A stretch of DNA of 64,000 nt from Pseudozobellia thermophila (GTDB lineage: Bacteria; Bacteroidota; Bacteroidia; Flavobacteriales; Flavobacteriaceae). This document shows, one piece after another, positions 45,016-54,130 of the stretch; position 1 is the first letter of the stretch, and every line of letters begins with the position of its first letter. The position numbers were made by a program, and so were the translations under genes. The stretch spans positions 903,402-967,401 of the forward strand of contig NZ_FQYU01000001.1 in NCBI RefSeq assembly GCF_900141855.1, written 5' to 3'. Under the pieces are notes generated by a model. The model was not told the origin of the DNA. It saw only the letters and a list, made by a program, of their open reading frames with translations, and searched no databases.

Positions 45016-46007
45016 ATTGCCTTTCGTAAAGCCTTGAAAAAAGACGCTTCCCGCTTAGCGATAGCAAGCAATTGGTCGGAAATCGAATCGTATCCTTCGG
45101 CCTGGCCACTTCTGTTTTTGTAGATTCTCGAGGCCTCGAGGGCAAAATCCCTCCACGCATCGCCGATTTCGGTCATTTCCCTTGAGAAGTCCTTTAGGTC
45201 TTGCTTGTCCAGTACTTCCCCGGCCTCTTGAAGGAAGGCCGCGTATATGTACCTGAAGCCGCCTCCACCGGTGCCTATTTCCTCTTGCATTCTGACAATC
45301 TGGCCCAAGTAATGGTTCGCTTTTTTCGGGCCGTGCTTAACGGGCCATTTTTTAATGCTCTTGGCCACCCACCTCATGGCCCTTACGCCTACTATGGGGG
45401 CCGGTGCCAACATGTCTCGGCAAGTATGCTTGATGCCCTTTACGATGGCTTCCTCGAGGCGAAGTTCTTCGGGAAAGGCAATCGGGTAGTACATGTGTCC
45501 CTTGGGGGCAAAGGCCCCTTTGGCAAAACGGACTTTCTCGAGCTGTTTCGACGTTAGGGTGGTAACCCCTTCCATTACGGGGTCGCTTATCAGGTAATTG
45601 TCTTCTTGCTTCCCATATACCACCATGTTGTGGGCATTGAAATGGAAGCGGTATTCATCGGGAAAATAAATGAGGTTGTAAACCCCTACCTGTAGCCCGA
45701 CGGGGTTGTTGTTGGCCAGGTTTTCGTCGAGTCGCGCCCTGGCCTTCCTGGGGTCGGTGAATTTTTCGCGCTTGACCTTTACCCCGACCCGTTTGGCAAA
45801 CCGGTTGAATATCAAACCGGGCATGGCCCTGTAGGTAAAGACCGGGGCGTAGTTAACTTTTAGAAAGGGGAGGTAACTGAAAAGTAGTCCCGACCCTATA
45901 CCGAAAACCATGGGTTCGCTAACCTCAAAGCCGTTGTGCCGCATCAGGTTCGATACCACACCATTTTCGCAGTGTGCGGATTGTTTATGGGTAAAGTCGA
46001 TTTGCAT
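45012..46007 (-). CDS. BtrH-like acyl-ACP:acceptor acyltransferase (papain-like fold)
   Basis: 331 residues. The N-terminal BtrH domain has a papain-like triad: C13 in SAHCENG, H126 in FNAHNMVVYG and D142 in ISDPV. The C-terminal half is helical (DUF4872-like). BtrH in butirosin synthesis moves an acyl group from an ACP to a free hydroxyl or amine acceptor. In a locus that must join an aryl polyenoyl-ACP to a dialkylresorcinol hydroxyl, this is a strong candidate for the ester-forming enzyme (inference). Overlaps both neighbours by 1-4 bp. Confidence 0.85.
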   Translation of the reverse strand: MQIDFTHKQSAHCENGVVSNLMRHNGFEVSEPMVFGIGSGLLFSYLPFLKVNYAPVFTYRAMPGLIFNRFAKRVGVKVKREKFTDPRKARARLDENLANNNPVGLQVGVYNLIYFPDEYRFHFNAHNMVVYGKQEDNYLISDPVMEGVTTLTSKQLEKVRFAKGAFAPKGHMYYPIAFPEELRLEEAIVKGIKHTCRDMLAPAPIVGVRAMRWVAKSIKKWPVKHGPKKANHYLGQIVRMQEEIGTGGGGFRYIYAAFLQEAGEVLDKQDLKDFSREMTEIGDAWRDFALEASRIYKNRSGQAEGYDSISDQLLAIAKREASFFKALRKAI

Positions 46008-46411
46008 TATTGGTTTTTTAGCTGCCTTAGTTCGTCAATGCTTATTTCGAACACATCGGCATATTTTTGTAGGGTTTTCGGGGAAAGTTTTTTGAAAACC
46101 GCGGGCTTAAAATGTCTTTTTACCCTCCATTTCCAGAAGCCGACGTAACTGGCCAGGATAGGGAGGTCCATCTTGTGCAATTCCATATAGTATTCGATGG
46201 GGCTGCTTTCGTTGTTAAGTACACGTTGTCGGGCTTCTTCCACACGCTCTTCGATTACCTTGATCGCATTGTCCAAGGCAATGGTCTTGGGCTCCCAACC
46301 GGTGCTTAGTTCGGTCACATATTCCCCGTTTTCATCTACCGCGTAGACCATATCCTTGATATTGGCCTTTTCCAGCGTGCTTTTGTCCTGTGGTACCTCT
46401 TTCTTTTTCAT
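46007..46411 (-). CDS. Small conserved-looking pigment-locus protein, unknown
   Basis: 134 residues. It is soluble, with a long acidic helix (IKVIEERVEEARQRVLNNE) and a C-terminal block FKKLSPKTLQKYADVFEISIDELRQL that looks like a small helix-turn-helix-like unit. It overlaps btrH by 1 bp. Function unknown; a docking or regulatory partner of the biosynthetic complex is possible. Confidence 0.75.
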   Translation of the reverse strand: MKKKEVPQDKSTLEKANIKDMVYAVDENGEYVTELSTGWEPKTIALDNAIKVIEERVEEARQRVLNNESSPIEYYMELHKMDLPILASYVGFWKWRVKRHFKPAVFKKLSPKTLQKYADVFEISIDELRQLKNQ

Positions 46412-46500
46412 TGACGAACGTGATTTTCCCGTGGCCGTATTTCGTACTGTAGGCGGTTTGAACGGCCCGGTAGAAAAAATACCTTTCTTAGCCTATTGGG

Positions 46501-46959
46501 CTATACTTCATGGATTAAAAAATTAAAGGTACAATCTACGATTAAATCATCATTTCTAAAAGTGGCCGATTTTATGGTACAGACGCTCATGGTGCCAGTG
46601 TCGTATCGCGATACCAGCTTGGCCTTGGTGACCAATAGCTCGTTGACCCTGGGCAAGGTTTTGATCTCTACCTTTTTAATGGCGCTGATATAGCCCACGA
46701 GCTTGTTGCCCGAACCTTCGAGGTCTTCGTCGTCAAAATAGCTTTGCCCCACAATGGCGGTACTTGCCTGGGCGGCGTTCTCTATAAGTCCCGCTTCGGC
46801 CAAACGGCCCTTTGAATCCAAAAAAATACAATTTTCGCTAATTTCGAAATGGGTGACCACGGAGTCTTGGTCGAGGTAGGGGGTAACGGTGGCCATCAGC
46901 ATGGGCGGCCGGTGGGGGAGAAAGTTTTTGATATTGATGTCGTAGCGAGCCTTTTTCAT
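46501..46959 (-). CDS. ApeP-like 3-hydroxyacyl-ACP dehydratase
   Basis: 152 residues with the FabZ-family start NFLPHRPPMLM and helix GLIENAAQ. E60 stands where FabZ has its catalytic Glu, but the His 14 residues earlier is Phe46. This pattern (Glu kept, His missing) fits the ApeP branch, which in aryl polyene systems works together with a FabZ-like ApeI. It overlaps the next hot-dog gene by 4 bp. An 89-bp gap without clear signals follows. Confidence 0.84.
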   Translation of the reverse strand: MKKARYDINIKNFLPHRPPMLMATVTPYLDQDSVVTHFEISENCIFLDSKGRLAEAGLIENAAQASTAIVGQSYFDDEDLEGSGNKLVGYISAIKKVEIKTLPRVNELLVTKAKLVSRYDTGTMSVCTIKSATFRNDDLIVDCTFNFLIHEV

Positions 46960-47405
46960 ACTTGTTGGGCCAGGGCGGTTTTCATTTCACTTGTGGCGAT
47001 CAAGACTCCTTCGCATACTACTTCGGCCCTGACCAAGGTTACGTCCATTATATCGTGGAGGATATATACAGTGGTGGTCAATCTTTCGGATACTTGGGGC
47101 AGCCGTAGTATTTCGGCTTTTTTTATGGCCCCGATGTAACCGGTGGGTGCCGGTCGGTCTAACAAGTAGTATTTATAGCCCGTATGAAGCGCAACGGTCT
47201 GTGCCATGTTCTCTATCAGTCCCGCGGCCATAAATAGGTTTTGGGCGGCCAGGATATTGTCTTCGCGTACCGTATACGACGAAACGACATGCTGCTCGGA
47301 ATATTCGATTAGGCTATCGACCATCACAAAAGGATGCTTTTGCGGAATTAGCGATAGAAGAAAATCTCCTTGGGCGATATGCTTGGCCGGTTCGGTCATC
47401 AGCAA
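46956..47405 (-). CDS. Second ApeP-like hot-dog dehydratase
   Basis: 149 residues, clearly related to the neighbour at 46501: SLIPQKHPFVMVDSL, then GLIENMAQ with E65. The position of the catalytic His is Ile51. It overlaps darB by 7 bp and the other hot-dog by 4 bp. The two are probably a duplicated pair that forms a heterodimer or serves two product chains (aryl polyene and dialkylresorcinol). Confidence 0.84.
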   Translation of the reverse strand: MLMTEPAKHIAQGDFLLSLIPQKHPFVMVDSLIEYSEQHVVSSYTVREDNILAAQNLFMAAGLIENMAQTVALHTGYKYYLLDRPAPTGYIGAIKKAEILRLPQVSERLTTTVYILHDIMDVTLVRAEVVCEGVLIATSEMKTALAQQV

Positions 47406-48532
47406 ACGGTCAGATAGGCGTACATATATGAAAATCGGGCGCTCTCAGGAACGTGAAACAGTATTTTGTCGCCTTTCTTGAGTTTTCCGGATGCCACGAG
47501 GTCGTCTAGCATGACGTAGATGGATGCCGCCCCGATGTTGCCCACCTTTTCGAGGTTGAGAAACCATTTTTCCCAAGGCATTTCGACGCCTTGTTTCTTC
47601 ATTTCGTCGTAGAGTCCCTGTTTGAAATAATACGATGAAATATGGGGTAGGTAGTAATCGATGTCGTCCGGGCCGATATGGTGTTTTTCGTATGTCAACC
47701 TTAAACTGTCCACACCTTTCTTGAGTATGTTCTCGCCCAGCAGTTTGGTGTCTTGTTTCATGGCGAACAGGGATCTTTTTCCCCATTCCTCGGCGGGGAA
47801 TTCGCTCCATGGGGTCAGGTGGCCATCCTCTTCCTTTTCGGCCCCCGCATACATGCAGGTTTCCATTTCATGGGCGTAAGAATAGCCATCGATCCATTCG
47901 ATCTTCAGCGGGGTTTCTCCCTTGGGTTCGCTTTCCAACAACACGGCCCCCGAACCGTCGGAAAGCATCCAGCGCAAAAACTCTTTGTTAAAGGCAAGGA
48001 TGGGGTTTTCCTGCAACTCCTTTAAATGGTCGACCTCGTTTTGAAAGACCCTTTCCTTCATCCATGACGAGGTGCGTTCCGAACCGGCGCATGCCGCATT
48101 TTTGGTTTCACCGGCCTTTACCGAGAGGTACCCGTATTTTAAGGCGTTCATTCCCGAACAACAGGCTCCCGAGGCCGAGTTGATTTCCATGTTCCGGTTC
48201 TTCAAAAAGCCGTGCACCATACTGGTGTGCGAGGGCAGTACTTGGTCGGGACTCGAAGTGCCGCACGATAAAAGTTCGATGTCTTGCGTAGTAAATTCGT
48301 CGTCACAAAGGGCTTCTATGGCCGCGGCGGCCAATTGGGCGTTGTTGTGGGTGGTTTTGCCGTTTTCATCTATGGCATAGTACCTCGTTTTGATTTTGTT
48401 GTTGCGCAAAACGATACGACGTGCCTTTGATGTTTTCCCGTCGATAACGCCCAGTTTCTTTTCCATCTGGTCATTGTCTACGGGGTCATTGGGTAAAAAT
48501 TTAGAAATTCTGGTAATGTAAACGTCCTTCAT
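47399..48532 (-). CDS. darB: Dialkylresorcinol condensing enzyme DarB (KAS III-like)
   Basis: 377 residues of the KAS III fold. The nucleophile is C125 in SGACCSGMNA, with His in YLPHISS and Asn in VGNIGAAS. DarB condenses two beta-keto fatty acyl units to the cyclohexenedione precursor of 2,5-dialkylresorcinol. Its stop-start overlap with darA (TAATG) and the joint presence of both identify it. The resorcinol later forms the ester with the aryl polyene acid in flexirubin. Confidence 0.93.
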   Translation of the reverse strand: MKDVYITRISKFLPNDPVDNDQMEKKLGVIDGKTSKARRIVLRNNKIKTRYYAIDENGKTTHNNAQLAAAAIEALCDDEFTTQDIELLSCGTSSPDQVLPSHTSMVHGFLKNRNMEINSASGACCSGMNALKYGYLSVKAGETKNAACAGSERTSSWMKERVFQNEVDHLKELQENPILAFNKEFLRWMLSDGSGAVLLESEPKGETPLKIEWIDGYSYAHEMETCMYAGAEKEEDGHLTPWSEFPAEEWGKRSLFAMKQDTKLLGENILKKGVDSLRLTYEKHHIGPDDIDYYLPHISSYYFKQGLYDEMKKQGVEMPWEKWFLNLEKVGNIGAASIYVMLDDLVASGKLKKGDKILFHVPESARFSYMYAYLTVC

Positions 48533-49458
48533 TAACTTTCATTTAATGCAACCGAGGAATAGTAGTTTCGGTCCCTTTTCCTTTTTCGGCTCATGGGCAA
48601 ATAAGTCAGCAAAAATACGATAAAAACTATTGGTGCTATGACCCATATAGCAAATAACAAATAATATTTGAACAAACCAATCCATTTTAATCGTTTGGGG
48701 TCCCCGGGGCCTCCTTTTTTGATGATCAGATTGGCCCATTTGGAAAACAGTACGTTGCCGCGTTCGTCGGCCTGGACCAAATAGGGGTTGACCCGAACGG
48801 CGTCGAGTTGAAGCAAGGCCTCCTGAAGACGGGCATAATCGTTCGACAAGAGGGCCTTGCGTATCGGCGCCCCGAATTTTGAAGCTTGGGCGATATCGGT
48901 GTCGGAAACCCCGGGTTTTGGGAAAATGCCCAAAAATCGGTCTTTTTTCCCGCTCATCATCCAGTGTTGGATGGTGATGACGCTGATGTTGTTGCCGTGG
49001 CGGTCGACCATGGCGATATGGCCCTTGAGTTCGGCCTTTGCGGCCAGAAGAAGCCTTTTCATCTTTTCCTGGGCTTGGATCCACATATTGCGGCAGGCGA
49101 CGAGGGTCACGACAGGGGTGTTCGCCAAAAGCTTTTTTCCCTCTTCCGATTTTAGGAAGGAAACTATGGGCCTTGAGGGGGTCAGGTACCATACTTGGTA
49201 GCCTAAAATGACCAAGTCGTACTTTTTGCCCAATACATCGGCCGTAGGTGGGTGCAGCTCTTGGGTAATCTGCAAGAACGACTCTGGAAACACGTCGTAG
49301 AATTTCTCTGCCTGCCACGGAAAGTCGTACCCTTGTTTTGGCTCGATTTTGTGATAGGTGATGTTTACCTGGTCTCCTTTGAGGGTCGATGCGACATTGC
49401 TTAAAATATCGAACAACTGCCCCGTTTGCGAGTAATAGACGATCAGTACTTCTTTCAT
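48532..49458 (-). CDS. darA: Dialkylresorcinol biosynthesis protein DarA
   Basis: 308 residues. A flavodoxin-like N-terminus (VLIVYYSQTGQLFDIL) binds FMN in the family, and the C-terminus carries one membrane helix (LLFAIWVIAPIVFIVFLLTYL). In the known pathway DarA aromatises the cyclohexenedione made by DarB. The organisation darA-darB with 1-bp overlap is the standard one. A second long frame on the same strand here (48539-49483) is arginine-rich and a shadow. Confidence 0.92.
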   Translation of the reverse strand: MKEVLIVYYSQTGQLFDILSNVASTLKGDQVNITYHKIEPKQGYDFPWQAEKFYDVFPESFLQITQELHPPTADVLGKKYDLVILGYQVWYLTPSRPIVSFLKSEEGKKLLANTPVVTLVACRNMWIQAQEKMKRLLLAAKAELKGHIAMVDRHGNNISVITIQHWMMSGKKDRFLGIFPKPGVSDTDIAQASKFGAPIRKALLSNDYARLQEALLQLDAVRVNPYLVQADERGNVLFSKWANLIIKKGGPGDPKRLKWIGLFKYYLLFAIWVIAPIVFIVFLLTYLPMSRKRKRDRNYYSSVALNES

Positions 49459-50336
49459 TGTTTAAGGTCTTTCCAGAAATCAAAAAAGTTGAACCACTGC
49501 AGGGGGTATTTGGTAATGATCCACTCCATGCTTTGGGTATATTCGTTAAGCAGCCCTTGGGCGTCGCGAGCCTTGAACTCGGCTTTTCGGGCGTATAGGC
49601 TATAGTGTTTTCGCGTTTCTTTCATTACGTACACAAATAGCACGGGCATGTTCAGGCGCGAGGCCAATTGGTAGGGGCCCAGGGGAAAATCGGCTTCCTT
49701 GCCCAAGAGTTTTCCCGTAATTGTCTTGGTGCCGGGCAGGTACCTGTCTCCGGTAAAAACTACAAGTCCGCCCCGGTCAAGGGCGGAGTGTATTTCAAAA
49801 ATATGCGACATATCGTCTTTTACCAAAATAAATTCCAGTTGCGACTTGATCACAATGCTGTCCATATAATCGAGTATGCTCTGCTGCTCGTCGCGGGTGG
49901 TGACCATGCTGATCTTGTTGATGCTGTACCGGTTTTCCAAAAAGTAGTGGGCTATTTCGAAATTTCCGACATGGCCGCTGATGAGTATCCCGCCTTGGTT
50001 CTTTTTCAGGAGTTCGTCTATATGCTCGATACCGTCGTGGGTATAGGTGAATTTATGGCGTAGGCCGGTAGAAATGGCAACGCGGTCGATCAAGATGCGC
50101 CCTAGGGTCAAATAGCTCTTATAGATGCTTATGATGCTTTTGGCCTTGGAGTAGGAAAGCCTTTTTCTAAAATATTGGTATATGCTTTTGGAACTTTTGG
50201 TCGAGAAGAGAAAATAGTAAAAGGAAACAAAGCGAAGTACAAAATAGGCCACGCCTATGCCAAGATTTTTGAGTAAAAAAATGAAAATCTTATAGCCTAA
50301 GAGGTTGCCTTTTGATTGTCCTTCCCATTCTGCCAT
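49455..50336 (-). CDS. LpxL/HtrB-like lipid acyltransferase
   Basis: 293 residues. There is one N-terminal membrane helix (IFLLKNLGIGVAYFVLRFVSFYYFLF). The acyltransferase motif is SGHVGNFEIA (HX4E, near 115) and a second block GDRYLPG lies near 195. It belongs to the lipid A late acyltransferase family. In aryl polyene loci a member is thought to acylate the lipid anchor of the pigment. It overlaps darA by 4 bp. Confidence 0.9.
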   Translation of the reverse strand: MAEWEGQSKGNLLGYKIFIFLLKNLGIGVAYFVLRFVSFYYFLFSTKSSKSIYQYFRKRLSYSKAKSIISIYKSYLTLGRILIDRVAISTGLRHKFTYTHDGIEHIDELLKKNQGGILISGHVGNFEIAHYFLENRYSINKISMVTTRDEQQSILDYMDSIVIKSQLEFILVKDDMSHIFEIHSALDRGGLVVFTGDRYLPGTKTITGKLLGKEADFPLGPYQLASRLNMPVLFVYVMKETRKHYSLYARKAEFKARDAQGLLNEYTQSMEWIITKYPLQWFNFFDFWKDLKQ

Positions 50337-50487
50337 CTATAGGGTATTGGATTTGTTTTGCACCTTTTTTTCTTGTTTGAACAGGACGAATTTAATAATT
50401 GTGCGGTGTGTTATGGCTTACGTGTTTTCAAAGGCCCTCGACGGTGTCGGGATAGGACGTATAATTGAACTTGTAGGGAGATTGCAA

Positions 50488-50736
50488 TTAACCCAGCTTT
50501 CGCTCGATAAGGTCGTAAAAATTCTGCAAGGTATTAACGTTTACAAAGTCTTCGCCCACCAATTTTACACCGAAATTACTTTCTACCGCGACCACTAGGT
50601 CAACGAAGTCCAAACTATCCAAATCCAAGGTTTCCTTTAAATGGGCCTCAGGTTGGATCTCATCTTCGTCTACTTCAAATTCATCTATGAGAAAGAGGTT
50701 TATCTTCTCAACAATTTCTTCTTTGGTCAATGTCAT
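50488..50736 (-). CDS. Acyl carrier protein (second copy)
   Basis: 82 residues; phosphopantetheine Ser is S41 in TLDLDSLDFVDL. Acidic and helical. It overlaps the ketosynthase by 4 bp. A 151-bp gap containing no recognised element follows before the LpxL-like gene. Confidence 0.93.
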   Translation of the reverse strand: MTLTKEEIVEKINLFLIDEFEVDEDEIQPEAHLKETLDLDSLDFVDLVVAVESNFGVKLVGEDFVNVNTLQNFYDLIERKLG

Positions 50737-51959
50737 TGGTAATTAGCTTTTTTAAGAATCAAAGCGGAATTGGTTCCACCAAACCCGAATGAATTGGACA
50801 AAAATACGTCAATTTTTTTGTTTAAGGTTTTCTTAACAATATTTAATTTTTCAGCATCCTCGTCCGGGTTTTCAAGATTGATATTCGGGGCGATGAACGA
50901 ATTTTGCATCATGATCAACGAGTAGACGATTTCACTGGCCCCGGCCATCCAACATTCGTGGCCGGTCATCGATTTGGTCGAGCTGACATAGGGGCCGCTG
51001 TTTCCGAAAACCTTAAAAATGGCCTTGGCCTCGTTGGCATCGCCGACAGGGGTAGAGGTGGCGTGGGCATTTACGTAATCGACCTCTTCGGGTTTCATGT
51101 GGGCGTCGTCCAAGGCCCTTTGCATGGCCCTCGATGGCCCGTCTACGTTGGGCGTCGAAATATGGTCGCCGTTCGAAGAGAAGCCGTAGCCCTTTATTTC
51201 CGCAAGTATGGGGGCACCGCGTTTTAGGGCCGACTCGTAGCTCTCTACGATCAAGGTGGCCCCTCCTCCACTGGGAACCAGTCCGTTACGGTCCCTATCA
51301 AAGGGTTTTGAGGCTTTCTCGGGGTTGTCGGTGTTGGTTGCGAAAACGCCCAGACCGTCAAAACTGCCCATGGCCTCAGGGTTTATCTCCTGTGCCCCTC
51401 CGGCAATGATGCAATCTTGCAAGCCACTTTTAATAAGGTGGTAGGCGAGGCCTATGGAATGCGACCCGCTGGCACAGGCGGCACTGATGGTCAGGTTGAT
51501 GCCCCTAAGCTTGAAAATAGTGGAGAGGTTCATGGTTACCGTAGAGTTCATGGCCTTGAATATGGCACCGGAACCCACCAAGGTGGTATCGCCTTTTTCC
51601 CGCATGATATCAACGGAGTCTACGGTCGATTTTGCCGTACTGTCGTTGCCGTATAGAATACCTATTTCGTTGGCCTCCATAAAGGCCTGGTCGATTTTGG
51701 CGTAGTTCAGGGCCTCGATGGTGGCCATATAGGCAAATTGGGCTTCTTGCCCCATGCTTATGCGCTGTCTTCTCGATAACATGCCCTTTAGGTCGGGGTC
51801 TTCTACATGGCCCGTAATGGGTGATCGATAACCGAATGAAGCCCGCTGCGGGTCGTAAATGATACCCGATTTCCCTTCGTAGAGCGAATTCTTGACCTCC
51901 TCCAGACTTTTGCCGATGCATGAGTATATGCCCATGCCCGTTATGACTACTCTCCTCAT
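50733..51959 (-). CDS. 3-oxoacyl-ACP synthase (FabB/FabF-like)
   Basis: 408 residues with start RRVVITGMGIYSCIG, C162 (SAACASGSH), His in VNAHATSTPVGD, His in KSMTGHECWMAG and the SNSFGFGGTN loop. It is a complete ketosynthase, close to FabB-like enzymes of aryl polyene clusters. It is the first gene after a hairpin, so it may head its own transcript. Confidence 0.93.
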   Translation of the reverse strand: MRRVVITGMGIYSCIGKSLEEVKNSLYEGKSGIIYDPQRASFGYRSPITGHVEDPDLKGMLSRRQRISMGQEAQFAYMATIEALNYAKIDQAFMEANEIGILYGNDSTAKSTVDSVDIMREKGDTTLVGSGAIFKAMNSTVTMNLSTIFKLRGINLTISAACASGSHSIGLAYHLIKSGLQDCIIAGGAQEINPEAMGSFDGLGVFATNTDNPEKASKPFDRDRNGLVPSGGGATLIVESYESALKRGAPILAEIKGYGFSSNGDHISTPNVDGPSRAMQRALDDAHMKPEEVDYVNAHATSTPVGDANEAKAIFKVFGNSGPYVSSTKSMTGHECWMAGASEIVYSLIMMQNSFIAPNINLENPDEDAEKLNIVKKTLNKKIDVFLSNSFGFGGTNSALILKKANYQ

Positions 51960-52049
51960 TCTGTCACTGTAGATGTTTGGTATGCCTACCTAATATAATA
52001 AAGTTCTTGGTTCTAACGGATTTTTAAGTTGAAAATTGCCGATTTTACA

Positions 52050-52097
52050 AAGGAAAAGGCATAGGTCTACCCATTGGGTAAAAGCTAGGCCTATGCC
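52050..52097 (-). terminator. Hairpin in the gap between fabG and the ketosynthase gene
   Basis: On the minus strand GGCATAGG and CCTATGCC enclose 24 nt with a nested ACCCAATGGGT hairpin, followed by TTTTCCTTT. It lies 15 bp after the fabG stop in a 153-bp gap and could end or attenuate transcription inside the pigment locus. Confidence 0.65.
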
Positions 52098-52112
52098 GCC
52101 GTTCATACCGTT

Positions 52113-52859
52113 TTAAGAGTAAATGCCGCCGTTTATGTTGATTACCTCGCCGGTAATATAGCCCGATTTGTCGGAGGCCAGAAAGGAAACGACATGGGCC
52201 ACTTCCTGTGCCGTTCCGAAGCGATTGGCCGGAATCATTTTTTTCAGCTCCTGTTCGTTGAGGTCTTCGGTCATTTCGGTTTTAATAAATCCGGGGGCCA
52301 CCGCGTTTACGGTTACCTTTCGTTTGGCCACTTCCTGGGCCAGGGCCTTGGTGGCACCGATAAGGGCTCCCTTGGCAGCCGAATAGTTGGTTTGCCCTGG
52401 TGTGCCCTTTAGGCCCGAAACGGAAACCATGTTAATGATCCTGCCGTATTTGTTGACCAATAGGTTCTGGATCAAGGTGTTGGTTACGTTGTAAAAACCG
52501 TTTAGGCTGGTGTCGATTACAGAAGACCAATCTTTTTTGGTCATCCACATAAACAGTCCGTCTTTGGTAATACCGGCATTGTTGACCAGTACTTCAATGA
52601 CCGCGTTTTTGTTTTTTTCGTGCCAGGCCCCTAGAACGCTTTTAACTTGTTCTTCGTCAACTACATTAAATTGAATAAGCTCTCCCGTGCCTCCAGCGGC
52701 CTCGACCATCTTCAGCGTTTCTTGGGCGGCTTCGGAATTGCTGTTGTAATTTATGAGGATCGGATAGTCTAGATCTTTGGCCAGCTGTACGCAAATGGCC
52801 CGGCCGATACCTCGGGAGCCCCCTGTTACCAGGGCATATTTTTTCTTTTCCTCTTTCAT
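52113..52859 (-). CDS. 3-oxoacyl-ACP reductase FabG-like
   Basis: 248 residues of the classical SDR family. NADP motif TGGSRGIGR at 12-20, NNAGI at 93-97, and the triad S146, Y159, K163 (NYSAAKG). It should reduce 3-ketoacyl-ACP during polyene elongation. It sits upstream of the ketosynthase with a hairpin between. Confidence 0.92.
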   Translation of the reverse strand: MKEEKKKYALVTGGSRGIGRAICVQLAKDLDYPILINYNSNSEAAQETLKMVEAAGGTGELIQFNVVDEEQVKSVLGAWHEKNKNAVIEVLVNNAGITKDGLFMWMTKKDWSSVIDTSLNGFYNVTNTLIQNLLVNKYGRIINMVSVSGLKGTPGQTNYSAAKGALIGATKALAQEVAKRKVTVNAVAPGFIKTEMTEDLNEQELKKMIPANRFGTAQEVAHVVSFLASDKSGYITGEVININGGIYS

Positions 52860-52896
52860 TGGGTAGTTTTCCGTTTGCTTTTCCGGGAGCGGGCCT

Positions 52897-54027
52897 TTAT
52901 TCTACCGAAGTAAAGGGTTCGGCATTTTGAAACCACTTGTCTCCCAGAAGTTTTCCGTTTTTGTCCAAAAAGCCCCAGCCCTTTTTCGTCTTTACCCGGG
53001 CCAGGCCATTGATAAAACCTTTTGAGTCGTTTCCTGCCAGAAAGGCCAAGCCGGCCGTAATGTCATATTCCAATGGAATGACCACCTTGCCCGTAGTGTC
53101 GATAAAGCCCCATTGCTTTTGCTTGACGGGTGCAAGGCCGTTATCGGCAAAAACCTCGGCATCGCGGTATTCGGCCTTGATGACCATTTTTCCTTTTGGG
53201 TCGATATAGCCCCAACTTTTACCTTGGGCCACAGGGGCCAAGCCGTTGACAAAGGCCCTGGCCTTGTCGAATTGGGGTTCTATGACCCATTCGCCCTTGC
53301 TGTTTACAAAACCGATTTTCTTGTTCTTTCGGGCATAGGTCAGGCCAGAGTTGCCATAAAAGCCCCACACTTTGTCGGCTCCCTCAATAGGGTTGAAAGT
53401 GCCATTGTGCACTATGCCAAAGGCACCGTCTTTTTTGGCCTCGACCCCATAAGGAGTGTACTCGTTGCCGATCTCTTCGTATTCAACGGGGATCACTACC
53501 TTTCCCTTGGTGTCGATCATTCCCCATTTTTCACCTTTCTGAACCTTGGCATTCCCGTTTCTGAATTTTTTTATTGCATCGTAGGTGGGTTCGAGTACCA
53601 ATTTGCCGCTGGTGCCCAGAAGCCCGATTTTGTCCCCTTCGCGAAATAAGGCCACGCCTTCCTCAAAATCGTAATATTTTTCTGCGGGAGGTACCTGCAA
53701 TTCCTCGCCCGAGGTGTCGATGTACTTCCATTCATCGTTTTCAAGAACAAGGGCATAGCCCGAATCAAAGTACTTGACCTTGTCGAATTTGGGTTCTATG
53801 GCCCATTCGCCCTTGGTGTTGATGTACCCCCATTTTTTGTCTTTTTCGGCCGCGGCCAAACCGTTTGAAAAGGTCTTGGCGCGATCAAATTTTGGTTCGA
53901 TTACATAGGTGCCCGATCTGTCGATATAACCGAACTTGCCGTCTTCCCTCACTAGCGACAATTCCTGTGCGTAAAAGGTCGCCGCGTTCAATGCTAGAAT
54001 TAAAACTAAAAGGACTTTTGTTTTCAT
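52897..54027 (-). CDS. Exported WG-repeat protein
   Basis: 376 residues. A signal peptide (KVLLVLILALNAATFYAQ) precedes about eight WG repeats (GKFGYIDRSGTYVIEPKFDRAK; KKWGYINTKGEWAIEPKFDK; KSWGYIDPKGKMVIKAEY). WG repeats form beta-hairpin arrays, probably for binding; function unknown. It lies between the ammonia-lyase and fabG, with 37 and 103 bp gaps, and may be a passenger in the locus. ATG 54027 begins the signal peptide; the frame extends 16 codons further. Confidence 0.87.
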   Translation of the reverse strand: MKTKVLLVLILALNAATFYAQELSLVREDGKFGYIDRSGTYVIEPKFDRAKTFSNGLAAAEKDKKWGYINTKGEWAIEPKFDKVKYFDSGYALVLENDEWKYIDTSGEELQVPPAEKYYDFEEGVALFREGDKIGLLGTSGKLVLEPTYDAIKKFRNGNAKVQKGEKWGMIDTKGKVVIPVEYEEIGNEYTPYGVEAKKDGAFGIVHNGTFNPIEGADKVWGFYGNSGLTYARKNKKIGFVNSKGEWVIEPQFDKARAFVNGLAPVAQGKSWGYIDPKGKMVIKAEYRDAEVFADNGLAPVKQKQWGFIDTTGKVVIPLEYDITAGLAFLAGNDSKGFINGLARVKTKKGWGFLDKNGKLLGDKWFQNAEPFTSVE

Positions 54028-54130
54028 TGTGATAGAATTTAGAATAACTATTTGTTTTTTTCTTACGGAACCCATAGAAAGTAAAAAACCAATAGCATTA
54101 TTCTATAAACCCCTGCCTTGGTACCCCTCT

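Noticed and set aside
48539-49483. 314-residue second frame on the same strand as darA
   Set aside because: It is arginine- and proline-rich without any domain, while the overlapping frame is a clear DarA.
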